A stretch of DNA of 64,000 nt from Thereva unica (Eukaryota; Arthropoda; Insecta; Diptera; Therevidae). This document shows positions 1 to 10,760 of the stretch, piece by piece (within the stretch, counting starts at the first letter, position 1; each line of letters begins with the position of its first letter). The translations under genes were made by a program, and so were the position numbers. The DNA is taken from positions 191,753,112 to 191,817,111 of the forward strand of contig OX465281.1 of the NCBI GenBank assembly GCA_949987705.1, given 5' to 3'. The notes below the pieces were generated by a model. That model worked only from the letters and a program-made list of their open reading frames with translations, did no database searches and was not told the DNA's origin.

Positions 1-1083
1 TGGTTAGCGGGATCTACTTGTTTTAGGGGGTACAGCCAGGCCCGCCACATCACCTTACTAGGCCTGGGGCTAAAATATGTTTGGAGCCCCTTCAGAATAT
101 TGCAATTCCAAAAAAAGTTTGAAAATTTTTGATAGGCATAAGTTCATTCAGAACATGAAATATAATACTGAACGGAACTGTCGGTTATTTATTCGCGGAT
201 GAACCAAAAGGTACTAAATGTAGCCTAGAATGGAACAGGGCTTATGTAGACGAAGGAAAAAAGGCTTATGGGACGAAGAAAACGGACGGACGGACGTAAA
301 CCGGTTCTAGTTCGATGCGGTGGTCAAGCAGCATATTGGACGTTGTTGGTACTCAGTTGGAGGACCGCTCAGTAAAACTGCTGTCGGCACTCGCGTTTAG
401 TAGGGCGAAAAGGCAATTGGAAAAGGTGAACCAAAAATTAAAAATGAGAAAAAATTACCTAAGATCACGTATCAGTCACGTTTAAATCATTGTATGATAT
501 TATCAATGGATCGACAGCTGACAGAAAATATAAACTATGATGATGTCATTGACGACTTCCCGGAAATGGAAGCAAGAAAAATATTGTTTACTATTTAAAT
601 ATAGTGAGTAGAAGAACTCTTACCAATACATACACATAAAATATAGACGATTAGTACACTGTTGCCCTTGTGGCGGGTCTGGACATAGCACTCCTCTATC
701 TCAAGATAACCTGACGATTATGGTTTAGCCTGTCGCTGATTTACAAAGTTTTTTTTTTACTATAATTTTGATTGTACTTGTACACCGAATACTATTTCAG
801 ATAACATCTTCTCAACAAATCTGATTTTAAGTAAAATTTGACTCCCCCTCCCCAAGGATTGCTTCTGGATCCGCCCTGCATTAGTTGGAATTCCTTAAGA
901 GGTGCAAATTTCTACCTCTACTTACTACTGGCCAGCAGACACTAATAAAACACCCCATCTCTTAATTTTTCAATCTTTAGAGATCATCTTTATGTGAGTA
1001 TAAATCCTGCTTCCATGGGTTATCACACTTGACCACTTATCTGTAATAGCACTCTAGAGCGCAACTATAATCAATACAAAAAA
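1..1083. other. Non-coding stretch, no recognised gene
   Basis: I see no long reading frame, RNA gene or clear repeat boundary here. The short stretch near 840-880 (rich in CCCC and GGATCC-type sequence) looks like interspersed-repeat debris, but I could not place it in a family. Confidence 0.4.
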
Positions 1084-1395
1084 TCAAATGACTCTACGCA
1101 ATAAAATCACAGACTGTATTGCCTTGAAAGAATTCCTTGAAACTGAAATAGACCTCAATATCGCCAATGCAGCAATATCAATCATATTGTAGATCATTGC
1201 AATCGGCCAACGATTTGTTGAACGCTTGCTGGAATAAACGCCAAGTATTTGATCCATTGCATCCACCTCCGATATATGGGAATTGTAGAGCAGTATCTCG
1301 TTTCTGTAACTGCCTGTGAGCCCGCCACTATAGCTTCCATATAAATTGTTCTGTCGTTGGCGATGAATTACTGCCTGTTCCCAATGAGTCCGCAA
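1084..1395 (-). pseudogene. piggyBac-type transposase fragment
   Basis: An open frame of about 103 codons carries a piggyBac-family signature: a VDAMDQ-type motif around residues 44-49, a Y-S-S-K-R-S-T-N-R-W-P-I run, and an I-Y-N-M-I-D-I-A-A motif near residues 69-77. In full piggyBac transposases (about 550-600 residues, DDE nuclease fold) the D-x-x-D-Q and RWP...YN(M/L)(L/I)D blocks contain the last catalytic aspartate, so this is a C-terminal part of the catalytic domain only. The rest of the protein is absent. The upstream side of the frame ends just before a Helentron-like insertion at 1402, which may have cut it, although I could not find the missing piece on the far side near 3700. No terminal repeats are visible. 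This is a relic. Confidence 0.65.
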
Positions 1396-1432
1396 CCGAT
1401 ATCCTTACTAATATTATAAATGCGAAAGTAAC

Positions 1433-1473
<41 letters not shown>
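1433..1473 (+). repeat. (CTGT)n microsatellite
   Basis: Ten tandem CTGT units sit directly after the conserved head of the Helentron-like element. The same microsatellite sits at the same place in the second copy (58505-58557), so it is an inherited part of the element and not a chance expansion. Confidence 0.9.
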
Positions 1474-1672
1474 TACGCTTTCACGCCTAAACCACTAAAC
1501 CGATTTTGATGAAATTTGCAACAGACATAGTTTAGACCTTGGAGACGGACATAGGCTACTTTTTATGGAGAACAAAAGGGTTGAAGGGGGTGAAATGGGG
1601 TTCAATAAGTTGCAAGGGGATTTTTTTCTATTGTATAAAAAGTAACTGACTGACAGACAACGCACAACTTAA

Positions 1673-3345
1673 ACCGCTAGAGCTAAAGGGCTGAAATTTT
1701 GACTGTGCATCCCTATAATGGCGTGGACATCCGCTAAAAAGCGATTTTTCGAAATTCATCCCCTAAGGGGGTGAAATGGGGTTTATCCAAACCGCTGGAG
1801 CTATAGGGCTAAAATTTGGACAGTGCATCCCTATAATGACGTTTACATCCACTAAAAAGCGATTTTTCGAAATTCATCCCCTAAGGGGGTGAAATGGGGT
1901 TTATCCAAACCGTTGGAGCTATAGGGCTGAAATTTTGACAGTGCATCCCTATAATGGCGTGGACATCCACTAAGAAGCGATTTTTCGAAATTCATCCCCT
2001 AAGGGGGTGAAATGGGGTTTATTCAAACCGTTGGAGCTATAGGGCTGAAATTTTGACAGTGCATCCCTATAATGGCGTGGACATCCACTAAGAAGCGATT
2101 TTTCGAAATTCATCCCCTAAGGGGGTGAAATGGGGTTTATCCAAACCGTTGGAGCTATAGGGCTGAAATTTTGACAGGGCATCCCTATAATGGCGTGGAC
2201 ATCCACTAAGAAGCGATTTTTCGAAATTCATCCCCTAAGGGGGTGAAATGGGGTTTATCCAAACCGTTGGAGCTATAGGGCTGAAATTTTGACAGGGCAT
2301 CCCTATAATGGCGTGGACATCCACTAAGAAGCGATTTTTCGAAATTCATCCCCTAAGCGGGTTTACCCAAACCGCTGGAGCTACAGGGCTGAAAGTTTGA
2401 CAGTGCATCCCTATAATGACGTTTACATCCACTAAAAAGCGATTTTTCGAAATTCATTCCCTAAGGGGGTGAAATAGGGTTTATCCAAACCGCTGGAGCT
2501 ATAGAATTGAAATTTTAACAGTGCATCCCTATAATGACGTGGACATCCACTAAAGAGCGATTTTTCGAAATTCATCCCCTAAGGGTGTGAAATGGGGTTT
2601 ATACAAACCTCTAAAGCTATACGGCTGAAATTTTGACAGTGCATCCCTATAATGACGTTTACATCCACTAAAGAGCGATTTTTCGAAATTCATCCCCTAA
2701 GGGTGTGAAATGGGGTTTTTACAAACCGCTAAAGCTATAGGGCTGAAATTTGGACAGTGCATCTCTATAATGGAGTGGACATCCACTATAAAGCGATTTT
2801 TCGAAATTCATCCCCTAAGGGGGTGAAATGGGGTTTATCCAAACCGCTGGAGCTATAGGGCTGAAATTTTGACAGTGCATCCCCTTAATGACGTGGACAT
2901 CCACTAAGAAGCGATTTTTCGAAATTTATCCCCTAATGGGGTGAAATGGGATTAACCCACACCGCTGAAGCTGGAGGGCTCTAATTTTGACCGTGCATCA
3001 CTACAATGACGTGGGCATCCACTTAGGGACGATTGAAATTTATCCCCTAAGGGGGTTAAATGGGGTTAAGCCAAACCGCTGGAGCTAAACGGCTGAAATT
3101 TTGACAGTGCATCGTGGACATTTACTAAGAAGCGATTTTTCGAAATTCATCCCCTAAAGGGGTAAAATTTGGTTTACCAAACTACTGGAACTACAGGGTT
3201 GAAATTTGGACAGTGCATCCCTATAATGACATGGACATCCACTAAGAGGCGAGTATTCGAAATTCATCCCCTAAGGGGATGAAATGGGGTTAACCCAAAC
3301 CTCTGAAGCTGAAGGGCTGAAATTTTGACAGTGCATCCCTATAAT
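1673..3345 (+). repeat. 118-bp tandem repeat array (array 1)
   Basis: About 14 copies of a 118-bp monomer. The phase marker ACCG(C/T)T recurs at 1673, 1791, 1909 and 2027, exactly 118 bp apart. Each monomer contains a GCGATTTTTCGAAATTCATC block and a CCCTAAGGGGGTGAAATGGG block. Monomers in the middle are nearly identical; those after about 2900 are increasingly divergent and some carry deletions (for example near 3030 and 3110). The same monomer forms the much longer array at 58773-64000. Confidence 0.92.
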
Positions 3346-3734
3346 CACGTAGAAATGAATGACTCGAAATTCACATTTAATATTCATTTGTGATTGCTTC
3401 ATAATTTCTTACATCCACGTAAATAGGCGAACAAACTTAACGAACGTTCGTCAAACCCTAAAATGTCACTTTTCTTGATGACATATACATGCCAATCTAC
3501 TTTAAAACTTGCAGATTTTTTGAGGAGAGGTGATATTCGCAGTAATTTGTTTACCATATTTATTAAAAAAATGCACTATAATAAACCCTTTTTAGGGATA
3601 ATAACAGCTGACTTTTTTGTTTGTTTTTTTTTTAAGGAAAACATTGCACATAATAAACAGTTTTTAAAGGCGTTGCAAGGCACGCGGGTTTTATGCTAGT
3701 TTCTTATATAAATTGTTGTTGTGTTCTGACGTTG

Positions 3735-3990
3735 GCAGTAAATTAAATTTAATTTTAATTCTGTCGGTAAAACCCTTCCATAAGTGAAAGCTCTCTCATT
3801 TTTCGCTCAATTTTCTATCTATCTGCCACCTGGTTGTCAATTTGTAGTTCAGTTACATGTGCCTTTTCATGTTTTTTATGCTCGCATCGTGGGTTAAGTG
3901 GAAACAGGCAGTTACTGCCGGGCCCAATGAATCCATCAACGTGATTTTCCATATAAATTATTGTTGCTTTTGATGGTGACGGCCCGAGTA
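3735..3990. repeat. Fragments of the ACTGCCGGG-type MITE
   Basis: The stretch from 3918 (ACTGCCGGGCCCAATGA, then ATCAACGTGATTTTCC and a run with GTTGCTTTTGATGGTGACG) matches, in reverse orientation, the right end of the complete MITE at 40315-40772. A second block at 3740-3805 (TTTAATTTTAATT...CTCTCATTTTTCGCTCA) matches another part of the same MITE, but the order of the two blocks is permuted. I read this as two broken or rearranged copies. The apparent reading frame at 3815-4063 is not a gene. Confidence 0.6.
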
Positions 3991-4099
3991 AAAACAATAT
4001 TGGCCTTACAACGGGCGAACACAAACGGGATTGACACATAGTCCACGGCCATGTGAAGGGCATCAGAAGGCTGGTTACAGGACAGTATGAGTATTCTGA

Positions 4100-4640
4100 A
4101 CTCTTACTCGTGCATTTGTGCCGAGATGGGACAATTGTATTAGAAATACTAGTTCATCTGGAACAGCTAATTCGAGTAGGGTCTTTCGTGTTTCTATCTG
4201 GGTGGAGTCGTATGCATTCTTGAAGTCCACAAGATCTGGTATACGTTAACAGTTATGTAACTCTCCCAGCATTTTTCGACGATGTGTTTTGGCGTGAAGA
4301 ATTCATATGTGATTGACCTTCCTCTCTGGAAGCTGAAACTTTCTGAGATAGGTTCCAGCTTACTTGTGAATATTTTATATAGTATAGAGAGTAATAAAAT
4401 CCCCCTGTAGTTTTAGCGTAGTTTATCTCCTTTCTTATGGGTGGGGCAAATTATAGCTTCCTTCCAATCTTTCGGTAATTATTCTTCCATCCACATTTTG
4501 GTGATCATTTCATGCATTTTTTCCACTACTAATATGCTTCCCTGTTTAACGAGTTGCGCGGCTATTCCTTTAACTTACCTTTCCATTAAGGAGCTGATGA
4601 ACAAATACAACATCGGCCACCTCACGACGCTTGTGAATAG
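4100..4640 (-). pseudogene. Decayed LINE reverse transcriptase
   Basis: The reverse strand translates, in shifting frames, to a chain of reverse-transcriptase motifs. They run from the 5' side: L-P-K-D-W-K-E-A-I-I-C-P-T-H-K-K-G-D near 4430-4490, N-Y-R-G-I-L-L-L-S near 4390-4420, then F-Q-R-G-R-S, and V-D-F-K-N-A-Y-D-S-T near 4190-4220 (the motif that carries the first catalytic aspartate), followed by Q-I-E-T-R-K-T-L-L-E-L. Stop codons and frameshifts interrupt it and the endonuclease and YADD parts are missing, so it is a dead internal fragment of a non-LTR element. The exact clade is not certain. Confidence 0.65.
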
Positions 4641-4806
4641 AGCTTAAGTTAAGTAACTTAAGCCGAAATACATATCATGGAAGAACTAATGGGTTTTCCC
4701 AAGGAAGAAGATTCAGTGCGAATCGAACAAATCTTCGTTCAACCGATTCAATAGTTCTAACATGCGAATTGTAGTGAAGAGACCAAACCTGGGACGAATA
4801 TTCGAG

Positions 4807-5600
4807 TTATGGTCTGACAAGAGAAATGTAAAGGGGTTTAGTGAAAATTATAGGGCCACGTCTCGTACTGAAAGTCATGATTTCACATTTACTAATATTA
4901 AGAACCAGGTTGTTGCTAGCACACCATGAGAAAAAGGTGTCAAGATCAACTAGCAAAAGTTTGCAATCCTCAATACAAATTAAGTGACGGTACAATTTGA
5001 TGTCATCAGCGTAAATCAATATTCTACAGTGTCTCAGCAAGGGAACAATGTAATCAATTGATAAGATAAAGAGAAAAGGGCCAAGATGACTTCCTTGAGG
5101 AACACCGCATGTCGCTTCAATGGTTACTGATTTGGAACCACGAAAAAGAACTTGCTAGGTCCTTTCAGCTAAGTAAGACTGGAACTATACTAGAAGGACT
5201 TGCGGAAAGCCAAGCATTCTTAATTTGAGAATTATAATGGAAGGGAGGGATTGTCAAATGCCTTACTAAAATCAGTGTAAACACAATCAGTTTGACAACC
5301 AGAAACGAAGCCCTCGACAGCATAAGAAGTGAACTCAAGAAGATTGGTGGTAGTGGAACGAATTGCAAGAAAGCCATGTTGACCTCTTGCAGATAGGAGC
5401 GATTGCAGAATAGATAATTGATTCAAAAAGTTTCGGAATAACAGACAACTTCGTAACTGGTCTATAATTCGATATTTCGCTCTTGCTACCATTTTTGTTT
5501 GTAGACGATACTGATTATTTTCCCTTTTCCCTTTTACTCTTCTTGCTTCTACTCCTACTATCTGGTCAGCAGCCGTTTTCTGGACACGATATGGACTCAT
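4807..5600 (-). pseudogene. Jockey-like LINE reverse transcriptase relic
   Basis: Two broken frames on the reverse strand together cover the middle of a reverse transcriptase. The upstream part (5232-5600) has G-Q-H-G-F-L-A-I-R-S-T-T-T-N-L-L followed by V-Y-T-D-F-S-K-A-F-D. The downstream part (4807-5040) has L-I-Y-A-D-D-I-K-L-Y, the catalytic YADD box, then L-N-I-S-K-C-E-I-M-T-F-S. Between them (about 5040-5165) lies the G-V-P-Q-G-S-x-L-G-P-type block in another frame. The motif set is close to that of the Jockey-like element at 35312-36753, so both may belong to one family. There is no endonuclease, no 3' tail and no intact frame. Confidence 0.75.
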
Positions 5601-6636
5601 TTACCAGCAATGTAGCAACCTTGTCAAAATGTTGTCATTATTAGCAGAGCGACTGTTCCACTGAAATAAATATCTTGCATTGCGGCATTTTTCATTGAAA
5701 TCGATAGCGACGTTCTTCTAAATGTTCCTGATATATCACTGCATTTACCGGGTGGTTGCCAGGTAAGGACAGTGGCGTATTTACCCTAGGGCCATGAGGG
5801 CCACGGCCCGGGGCGCCAGCTTGTGAGGGGCGGCGCCAGCCTACTGCTGTGATCAGCTTTGGGATTTTTAATAATCGTTACTTAATACACGGAGAGAAAA
5901 ATAACTTTTATAAAACCAGCAACAAATCTGGACCAACTTTCTTTAATTGTGTCTGCTTTCTACCAAATATGGGTCACAAAGCGGAAGACATGCTCATAAC
6001 GGCTAAACCTTCAAACCACTGAATTTCGTCATTAACGCTTCAGACGAAAATCTTATCACAATGCTAGCAATACGGCTGTGGGGTGTTAAGAATAATTATT
6101 TTAGAAATTTAACTATGACACTTGTGAAACCAAATTAATTTTTCTATCGCAGTAAGCATTTTTTGTACAATTAAATAAAAACACTCTTGTTGTAGTATGT
6201 CTGAATTATCCAGCGATCTTAGGAAGTCAGGGATTTGTATTGTATTGTTTTTCTATTTTCCTTCTGGAAAATAATTATAAATACCTGTAATAAATAAATA
6301 AAACAACTTGTATTAATTTAAAATTGTTTTAACAAAATGGAGTGTAATGTCCTGCAGGCTAAGATCAGTAGGTATATGTCTGAGCCCGAACATTTGTTAA
6401 ACTTGATGGGATCATCGGCAGCTAAATGTTGCCCGGAAGCTAAAACCGTTTTTCGGGCTGCTGCAAACCTTCCCAAATTACCTCTTTTTTTTCAACATCA
6501 ACGCAACTTACAAAATTACTGCAATCTTTTTTGACTATGCTTAAAAACTTTGAAAAATGTGTTACATACGTGATAGTCAAAATCTTCATAATCAATATAA
6601 CTTTCATAAGACGCAGTAACCGCCAACTTCGCATTC

Positions 6637-6963
6637 TTAAAGCTCAATTACAATGAGAGCAAGAAACTTTTGCCAGGCAAGCAACGCAAGCTTCGCGCCT
6701 ACAGAAGGAAATATGAGTGGACATAATAAAGATGCAGCAACAAGAGCAAAATCAAAATGAACTTTTATTTCTTGCGGTTCTATTTTCGTTTCATTCTTTT
6801 TAAATTCCCACTTGGAACACTTTTGATTATAAAAACTAGAGAAAGTTTGTTGCTGCAGAAAGTTCCTTGCGCTCATTGTAATTGGGTCTTTATGCAACTT
6901 GGATACAAAGTCTGAAGCAGAAATTAGAGTTAACCGCATAAAGGCCAATCCACTCATATTCAT
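6637..6963 (-). pseudogene. Possible hAT transposase C-terminal remnant
   Basis: About 108 codons are open on the reverse strand inside the hAT element. The N-terminal portion (S-G-L-A-F-M-R-L then D-F-V-S-K-L-H-K-D) resembles the end of the hAT dimerisation region, where the chain typically reads R-L-(S/N)-x-L-A-L-x-S-I. The remainder has no motif that I recognise. A shorter open stretch at 6440-6634 on the same strand may be part of the same relic. The assignment rests mainly on location inside a hAT element. Confidence 0.3.
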
Positions 6964-7214
6964 GACGGTAAACCAGCGATGCTTTGCATATCATTGGCTT
7001 CAGTGACGAATTTTTCACTGACATTCACACAGCACCGACTTTTCCTAATCAGTGCTCAATGTTCAGTGATATCAGTGATGGAATTTAGTGGTGAATAACT
7101 TGATACAATAGCATAAAAACAAAGTGTGGGAATAATGTCGTACCGATATTTTTTCACTGATTTTCCCCGTACTGCACTGAAGCCGCCGTGACGTCATGGA
7201 TATGTGTGGATCGA

Positions 7215-7460
7215 CTTTCTTCTTCTTCTTTACGCTTCTTTAATCTCTCATGGGACATAGGGCGGAAACAGTTGCCCTCCAACGGACTCTGTTTTGCGAG
7301 GGGGCGAACGGCTAACAAAGTCCTCGGAAGGTGGTGACACCCGATTTGTCACTTCTGTCAAAACCCGAGGAAAGTCACTGCAGACGAACACCTTGTAGAC
7401 CTGTTAGAAAGTCCTAATCCCGCCTCAACGCGGTTCCCCCTGGGGTACTTCTTCGGAAGG
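7215..7460 (-). pseudogene. LINE 3'-end fragment
   Basis: On the reverse strand a proline- and leucine-rich coding tail (L-E-G-N-C-F-R-P-M-S-H-E-R-L-K-K-R) runs into a (GAA)n tract at about 7218-7228. Many insect LINEs end in just such a short microsatellite tail; the RTE-type copy at 28814-30292 ends in GAAGAAGAAGAA. The fragment sits inside the hAT element and is probably a truncated insertion. I could not find its target duplication. Confidence 0.4.
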
Positions 7461-7827
7461 AGCTAATGGGAGACGGGCGAATGGCGAGCTCTCTGCGCTC
7501 CCATAAAAAACACCATTGCTACCAATCGGCAAACAATGCCTCAGAACCGGACGGATGGGCTTTACTACTGCAAAAATTATACCCAATTGATCTTGTGAAT
7601 GTTCGACAAGAGGAATATGTTCTTTCAAAACAATTCCTGATGTCACATGAAAGGAAAATAAGCCTAAGTTAATCTATTTATTAAGTAGAAGGATTTGAAG
7701 GGAACACATCTAAGCCAAATAATATCACGTATTTTCTTCTGCACTGCATATTTTCTCATTTTTCCGTTAATTTATGGGGCGGCAAATCTTATAGGCCCAG
7801 GGCGCTAAATCTTAAAATACACCACTG

Positions 7828-8647
7828 GGTAAGGAATCTTGTTCCGTTGGGACTTGGCCACTATCAATATAGTACATATCAAATTCACCTTTTCCTATTT
7901 TACCACATTCCTTTATTGAGAGCAACAATTTTTATTTTACATCAGAATAATTGGTCAACATATTCTTAAATAATCGGGCTAATGCAAGAACTATGACGCG
8001 TGAGTAATTTTAAATAAGACGGACTACGTTCGGCCTGTATGAATTTATTAATTAAAGAGTTCATCATCCTAAAGATCCTAAAATTAACTAAGTTACTAAT
8101 TTTTAAAACAAAATTGAGATGAAAGCAATAAAATACAATTTGGGTTGCTTAAAACATTAATATTAAACTTTTCTTGCTTTCTATACCTTACAATACCTTT
8201 CCTCAAAAACGCTCATTTAATTACCTTCTGGCATCTAACAAGACATCTTAATAATTCCCAAAAGTTTCTTTATATATATTTCTATGTAAAAAGAAAATTG
8301 GTCCAGGTGCCTTTTGCCACCCTGTAAAGACTTGAAACTTTTTCCATTAAGAGAATTTTATGAAAACCGAAATAAATTTAAATCCTGGGACTGCAATATG
8401 TGTGGTATATGGCACCCGGCGGGTGCCTGAAAACTTTCTAGTCCGGCTGCAACATTTTGAATGCTGATGAAATATGTGGATTTGAGTTGTTCAGGTTAAG
8501 GTTTATGAATGTTTTATTGCCGATTCGTAAAATGGTGGAATTACATATGTAAGCTTGGGAGTCATTCTTTATCTATTAATCCGTTCTATCGCATCGGCAT
8601 ATGCATCCGCATCGTTAAATCTTTAGTAGTACGCAATAATCTATGTA
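7828..8647. other. Non-coding stretch
   Basis: No gene recognised. It contains a perfect 17-bp palindrome GGCACCCGGCGGGTGCC near 8411-8427, with no context that suggests a function. Confidence 0.4.
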
Positions 8648-9423
8648 CAGTGGCTCTCAAAATTATTTGAACAGCTACCGAATAAATGAAGATTTTGCAT
8701 TCTACACAAAGTTTGCTGTAGATTTATGGTTTTTTTGATTCATTATTGCTAAAAATTATTTATTTTGGGACCGGACTACATTTAGTGACGAAAGTAAAGT
8801 TTTATAGTTTGAAATTCAGATGGCCGCTTATACATATGTACATACATATGTATGTATGGAGACAAGAAAATACAGAGCTGGAACCAAAAAACTTGATTCC
8901 AACTAAGAAGTAAGGCAGAGAATACGTCATGGTTTGGGGTTGCACGGGAACAAATGGAGTTGGAACTTTGGTTTTGATCGATGGGATCATGGATAAATAT
9001 AAATATCTCGATATTTTAAAAAATAGTTTAAAATCATCTGCAGAAAAATTGAGAATGCTAGCTGTATGGAGGTTCCAGCAAGATGACGACCCCAAACATA
9101 CCGCTGAAATAGTCAAGAGATGGCTTATATATAATATTCCTCAGCAAGCCAAACACTCAGATACCGGCACTCAACCCAATTGAAAATTGTGGGCACATCT
9201 TGAAAACCAAATAAATAAAAGGGACATAAAAAATAAAAATGTATTGCAACCTGTTCTCCAAGAAGAATGGTCCAATAATGATTCTGAATATACAAGAAAG
9301 TTGGTAAGATTTCTTAACACTCGTCTAAGATGTGTTACCCAAGCAAAAAGGTAGCATTACGAAGCATTAAATATCGAAATTATCAAAAACATATCTAGTG
9401 TTCAAATAATTTTGTGACCCATG
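8648..9423 (+). mobile_element. Tc1-like transposon, decayed
   Basis: The left end CAGTGGCTCTCAAAATTATT follows a TA at 8646-8647. The right end, read on the reverse strand, is CATGGGTCACAAAATTATTT; the two share a 17-bp exact core (CAAAATTATTTGAACA-type) in inverted orientation. The right-hand TA is no longer visible. At about 0.78 kb between the ends this is shorter than a full Tc1/mariner element (about 1.3 kb), so the N-terminal half of the transposase has been lost. Confidence 0.75.
8750..9355 (+). pseudogene. Tc1-type (DDE) transposase pseudogene
   Basis: Frames on the plus strand recover the catalytic half of a Tc1 transposase. It reads F-S-D-E-S-K (first D, near 8776), then V-M-V-W-G-C at 8927-8944, I-D-G-I-M-D-K-Y-K-Y-L-D-I-L, then Q-Q-D-D-D-P-K-H-T-A (second D, near 9078-9107) and P-I-E-N (E, near 9175-9186) followed by N-T-R-L-R-C-V. 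Spacing between the second D and the E fits the DD34E class. The longest clean frame is 8929-9183. A stop just after the first D, another upstream of the V-M-V-W block and a frameshift around 9180 kill it. The DNA-binding N-terminus is missing. Confidence 0.8.
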
Positions 9424-9984
9424 AATTTGTATCTTTATGTTATGTTGTACTTGAACTAGATTTATTTACATTTAATTTCTTTTTTTCTTTTGAGAATAGA
9501 GATACAAAACGTATCCATTGAAAAATCTTCTGGGTCGGTGCGGAGGACTGTGCGCGGATATGTAAATTCAGTGGATACTTTTTATGTGGCATAGTCAAGC
9601 TCAGGATTCACCCTTTGTACCACTAGACCGTCATGTCGTTCAACTCGTGGTGCAATGTCTACTAGTAAGCTTGACCTGAAAATAGAAAAAGAATAGGAAA
9701 GGTTAAGGGTAGTATGGTGGATGCATAAGGAGAAGGCAGTGAGCCTCGCGTTTGCTCTACTGGGTGTTATATGAGTGCATCCATTTTTAACAGCCGCGTG
9801 GGGTGAAGCCGGGGTATTACTGTCTAACAAATTAATATTGGCGAGTTTCACATGGGCCAACCAACAAAAATTGGATGTAGGTATTCGTTAATTCCCTTTT
9901 GAAATTTGATGAAGAATAGCATGGGTTTTCACAACAGCCAACTTTTCCAACAAACTATACGCTAGAAAGCTATACGCAAGCTGG
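9424..9984. other. Non-coding stretch
   Basis: No gene or element end recognised. The stretch at 9590-9660 has a weak tRNA-like look on the reverse strand (a GGTCTAGTGGTAC block) but lacks a properly spaced B box, so I do not call it. Confidence 0.35.
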
Positions 9985-10075
9985 ATTCCGAAATTGTTTT
10001 CTTAAAAAGTCATAAGGAAGCTGTGTACTAATTTTCGGCCATTTTGGAATTTTGTCCCCGGACTAAACAAGTGTT
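9985..10075 (-). repeat. Fragment of the 15.7-24.6 kb duplicated repeat
   Basis: TTGTTTTCTTAAAAAGTCAT followed by AAGGAAGCTGTGTAC, TTCGGCCATTTTGGA and TCCCCGGACTA matches, on the reverse strand, the segment at about 16450-16555 (and its duplicate at 23390-23490). This shows the duplicated unit contains a dispersed repeat and is not unique sequence. Confidence 0.7.
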
Positions 10076-10330
10076 TTGGAAAAAAACATGTTTTTTTAAC
10101 GAAATTCAAAAATTCATAAAAAATAGCAATAAACAAATTTTTACTAGTCTGGCGGGCGTTACATGTTCTTTACATGTTTTTCAGCCAATCTCACTTTATT
10201 GTTTTGAGGTCTTCGATGGGGCACCTTTTATGTCATGGGAGCTTAGACTATAATGTGAAATAATTGAATATTCTTTCTCTTATTCCGCGAGTGCTTGTCT
10301 TTTCCTTTGTCCTTCATTGCGTTAAAAAAT

Positions 10331-10463
10331 GGAGCTATAAGCAATTTTAATATTAAAAATGGCTCTATTTTGTACTTTTTCAGTTCTTTACAACCTGAGG
10401 TTATGCCTAAAAGTGCCAAATAAGGCCATTTTTAGTATTAAAATTGCTTATAGCTTCAAAACT
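10331..10463. repeat. Hairpin-forming inverted repeat
   Basis: Arms of about 33 bp at 10331-10363 and 10431-10463 (GAGCTATAAGCAATTTTAAT and its reverse complement) differ at two positions and enclose about 67 bp. It could be a small MITE, but no target duplication is evident. Confidence 0.6.
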
Positions 10464-10760
10464 ATAGGCCGTAGCATAAAAGTTGTTGAACATTATTCAT
10501 AGGAAATTGTCCAAGCTTTCCAATTTTGTAATAAAAAAATATCAATTAGCTACTTTTTTTTTTTGGAGAAAAAGGGGGTTGAAGTTGAAATTTTAGTGAA
10601 GAAAAAAAAACAAAATTTTGACTTTGACGACACATAACTCTGAAAGTTGATGGGTTGAAGCCTTAACTTTTATCGTTTCACATAGGCGGGAGAATTCTGC
10701 GTAGATTGAGGCCTTATTCAAGGAAATCTCTCATAGGGTTACAAAAATACAAGGTGATAT

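Larger units (their letters stand above)
1402..3699 (+). mobile_element. Helentron/Helitron-like non-autonomous element, complete copy
   Basis: The element starts with TCCTTACTAATATTATAAAT and ends with CTAG. It is flanked by a host A at 1401 and a T at 3700, with no target duplication, which are the hallmarks of Helitron-type insertion between A and T. Just before the end there is a short GC-rich palindrome (GCGT...ACGC, 3670-3686). In order it holds a (CTGT)n microsatellite, a leader of about 200 bp, and an array of 118-bp tandem repeats. The same architecture (conserved head, GTCY microsatellite, central tandem repeats, CTRR end) is known for Helentron-associated elements of the DINE-1 type. 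No Rep/helicase gene is present, so it is non-autonomous. A second copy with the same head starts at 58474. Small reading frames inside it (such as the one at 3463-3699) are not genes. Confidence 0.7.
5770..7827. mobile_element. hAT-type transposon with 8-bp target duplication, decayed
   Basis: The ends CAGTGGCGTATTT (5770) and AAATACACCACTG (to 7827) are inverted repeats with one mismatch. They are flanked by identical 8-bp direct repeats GGTAAGGA at 5762-5769 and 7828-7835, the duplication size of hAT elements. Sub-terminal sequence is rich in GGGGCGCC-type blocks. No intact transposase is present. On the reverse strand a frame at 6637-6963 begins N-M-S-G-L-A-F-M-R-L, which weakly recalls the C-terminal (S/N)-x-L-A-L-M-S-I motif of hAT transposases. 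A LINE 3' fragment lies inside at about 7215-7460. The element is defunct but its boundaries are very well preserved. Confidence 0.8.

Noticed and set aside
3463..3699. Small frame at the end of the Helentron-like element
   Set aside because: Overlaps the structural 3' end of the element and is low in complexity.
9582..9660. tRNA-like GGTCTAGTGGTAC block on the reverse strand
   Set aside because: No B box at proper spacing and no stems; not supported.
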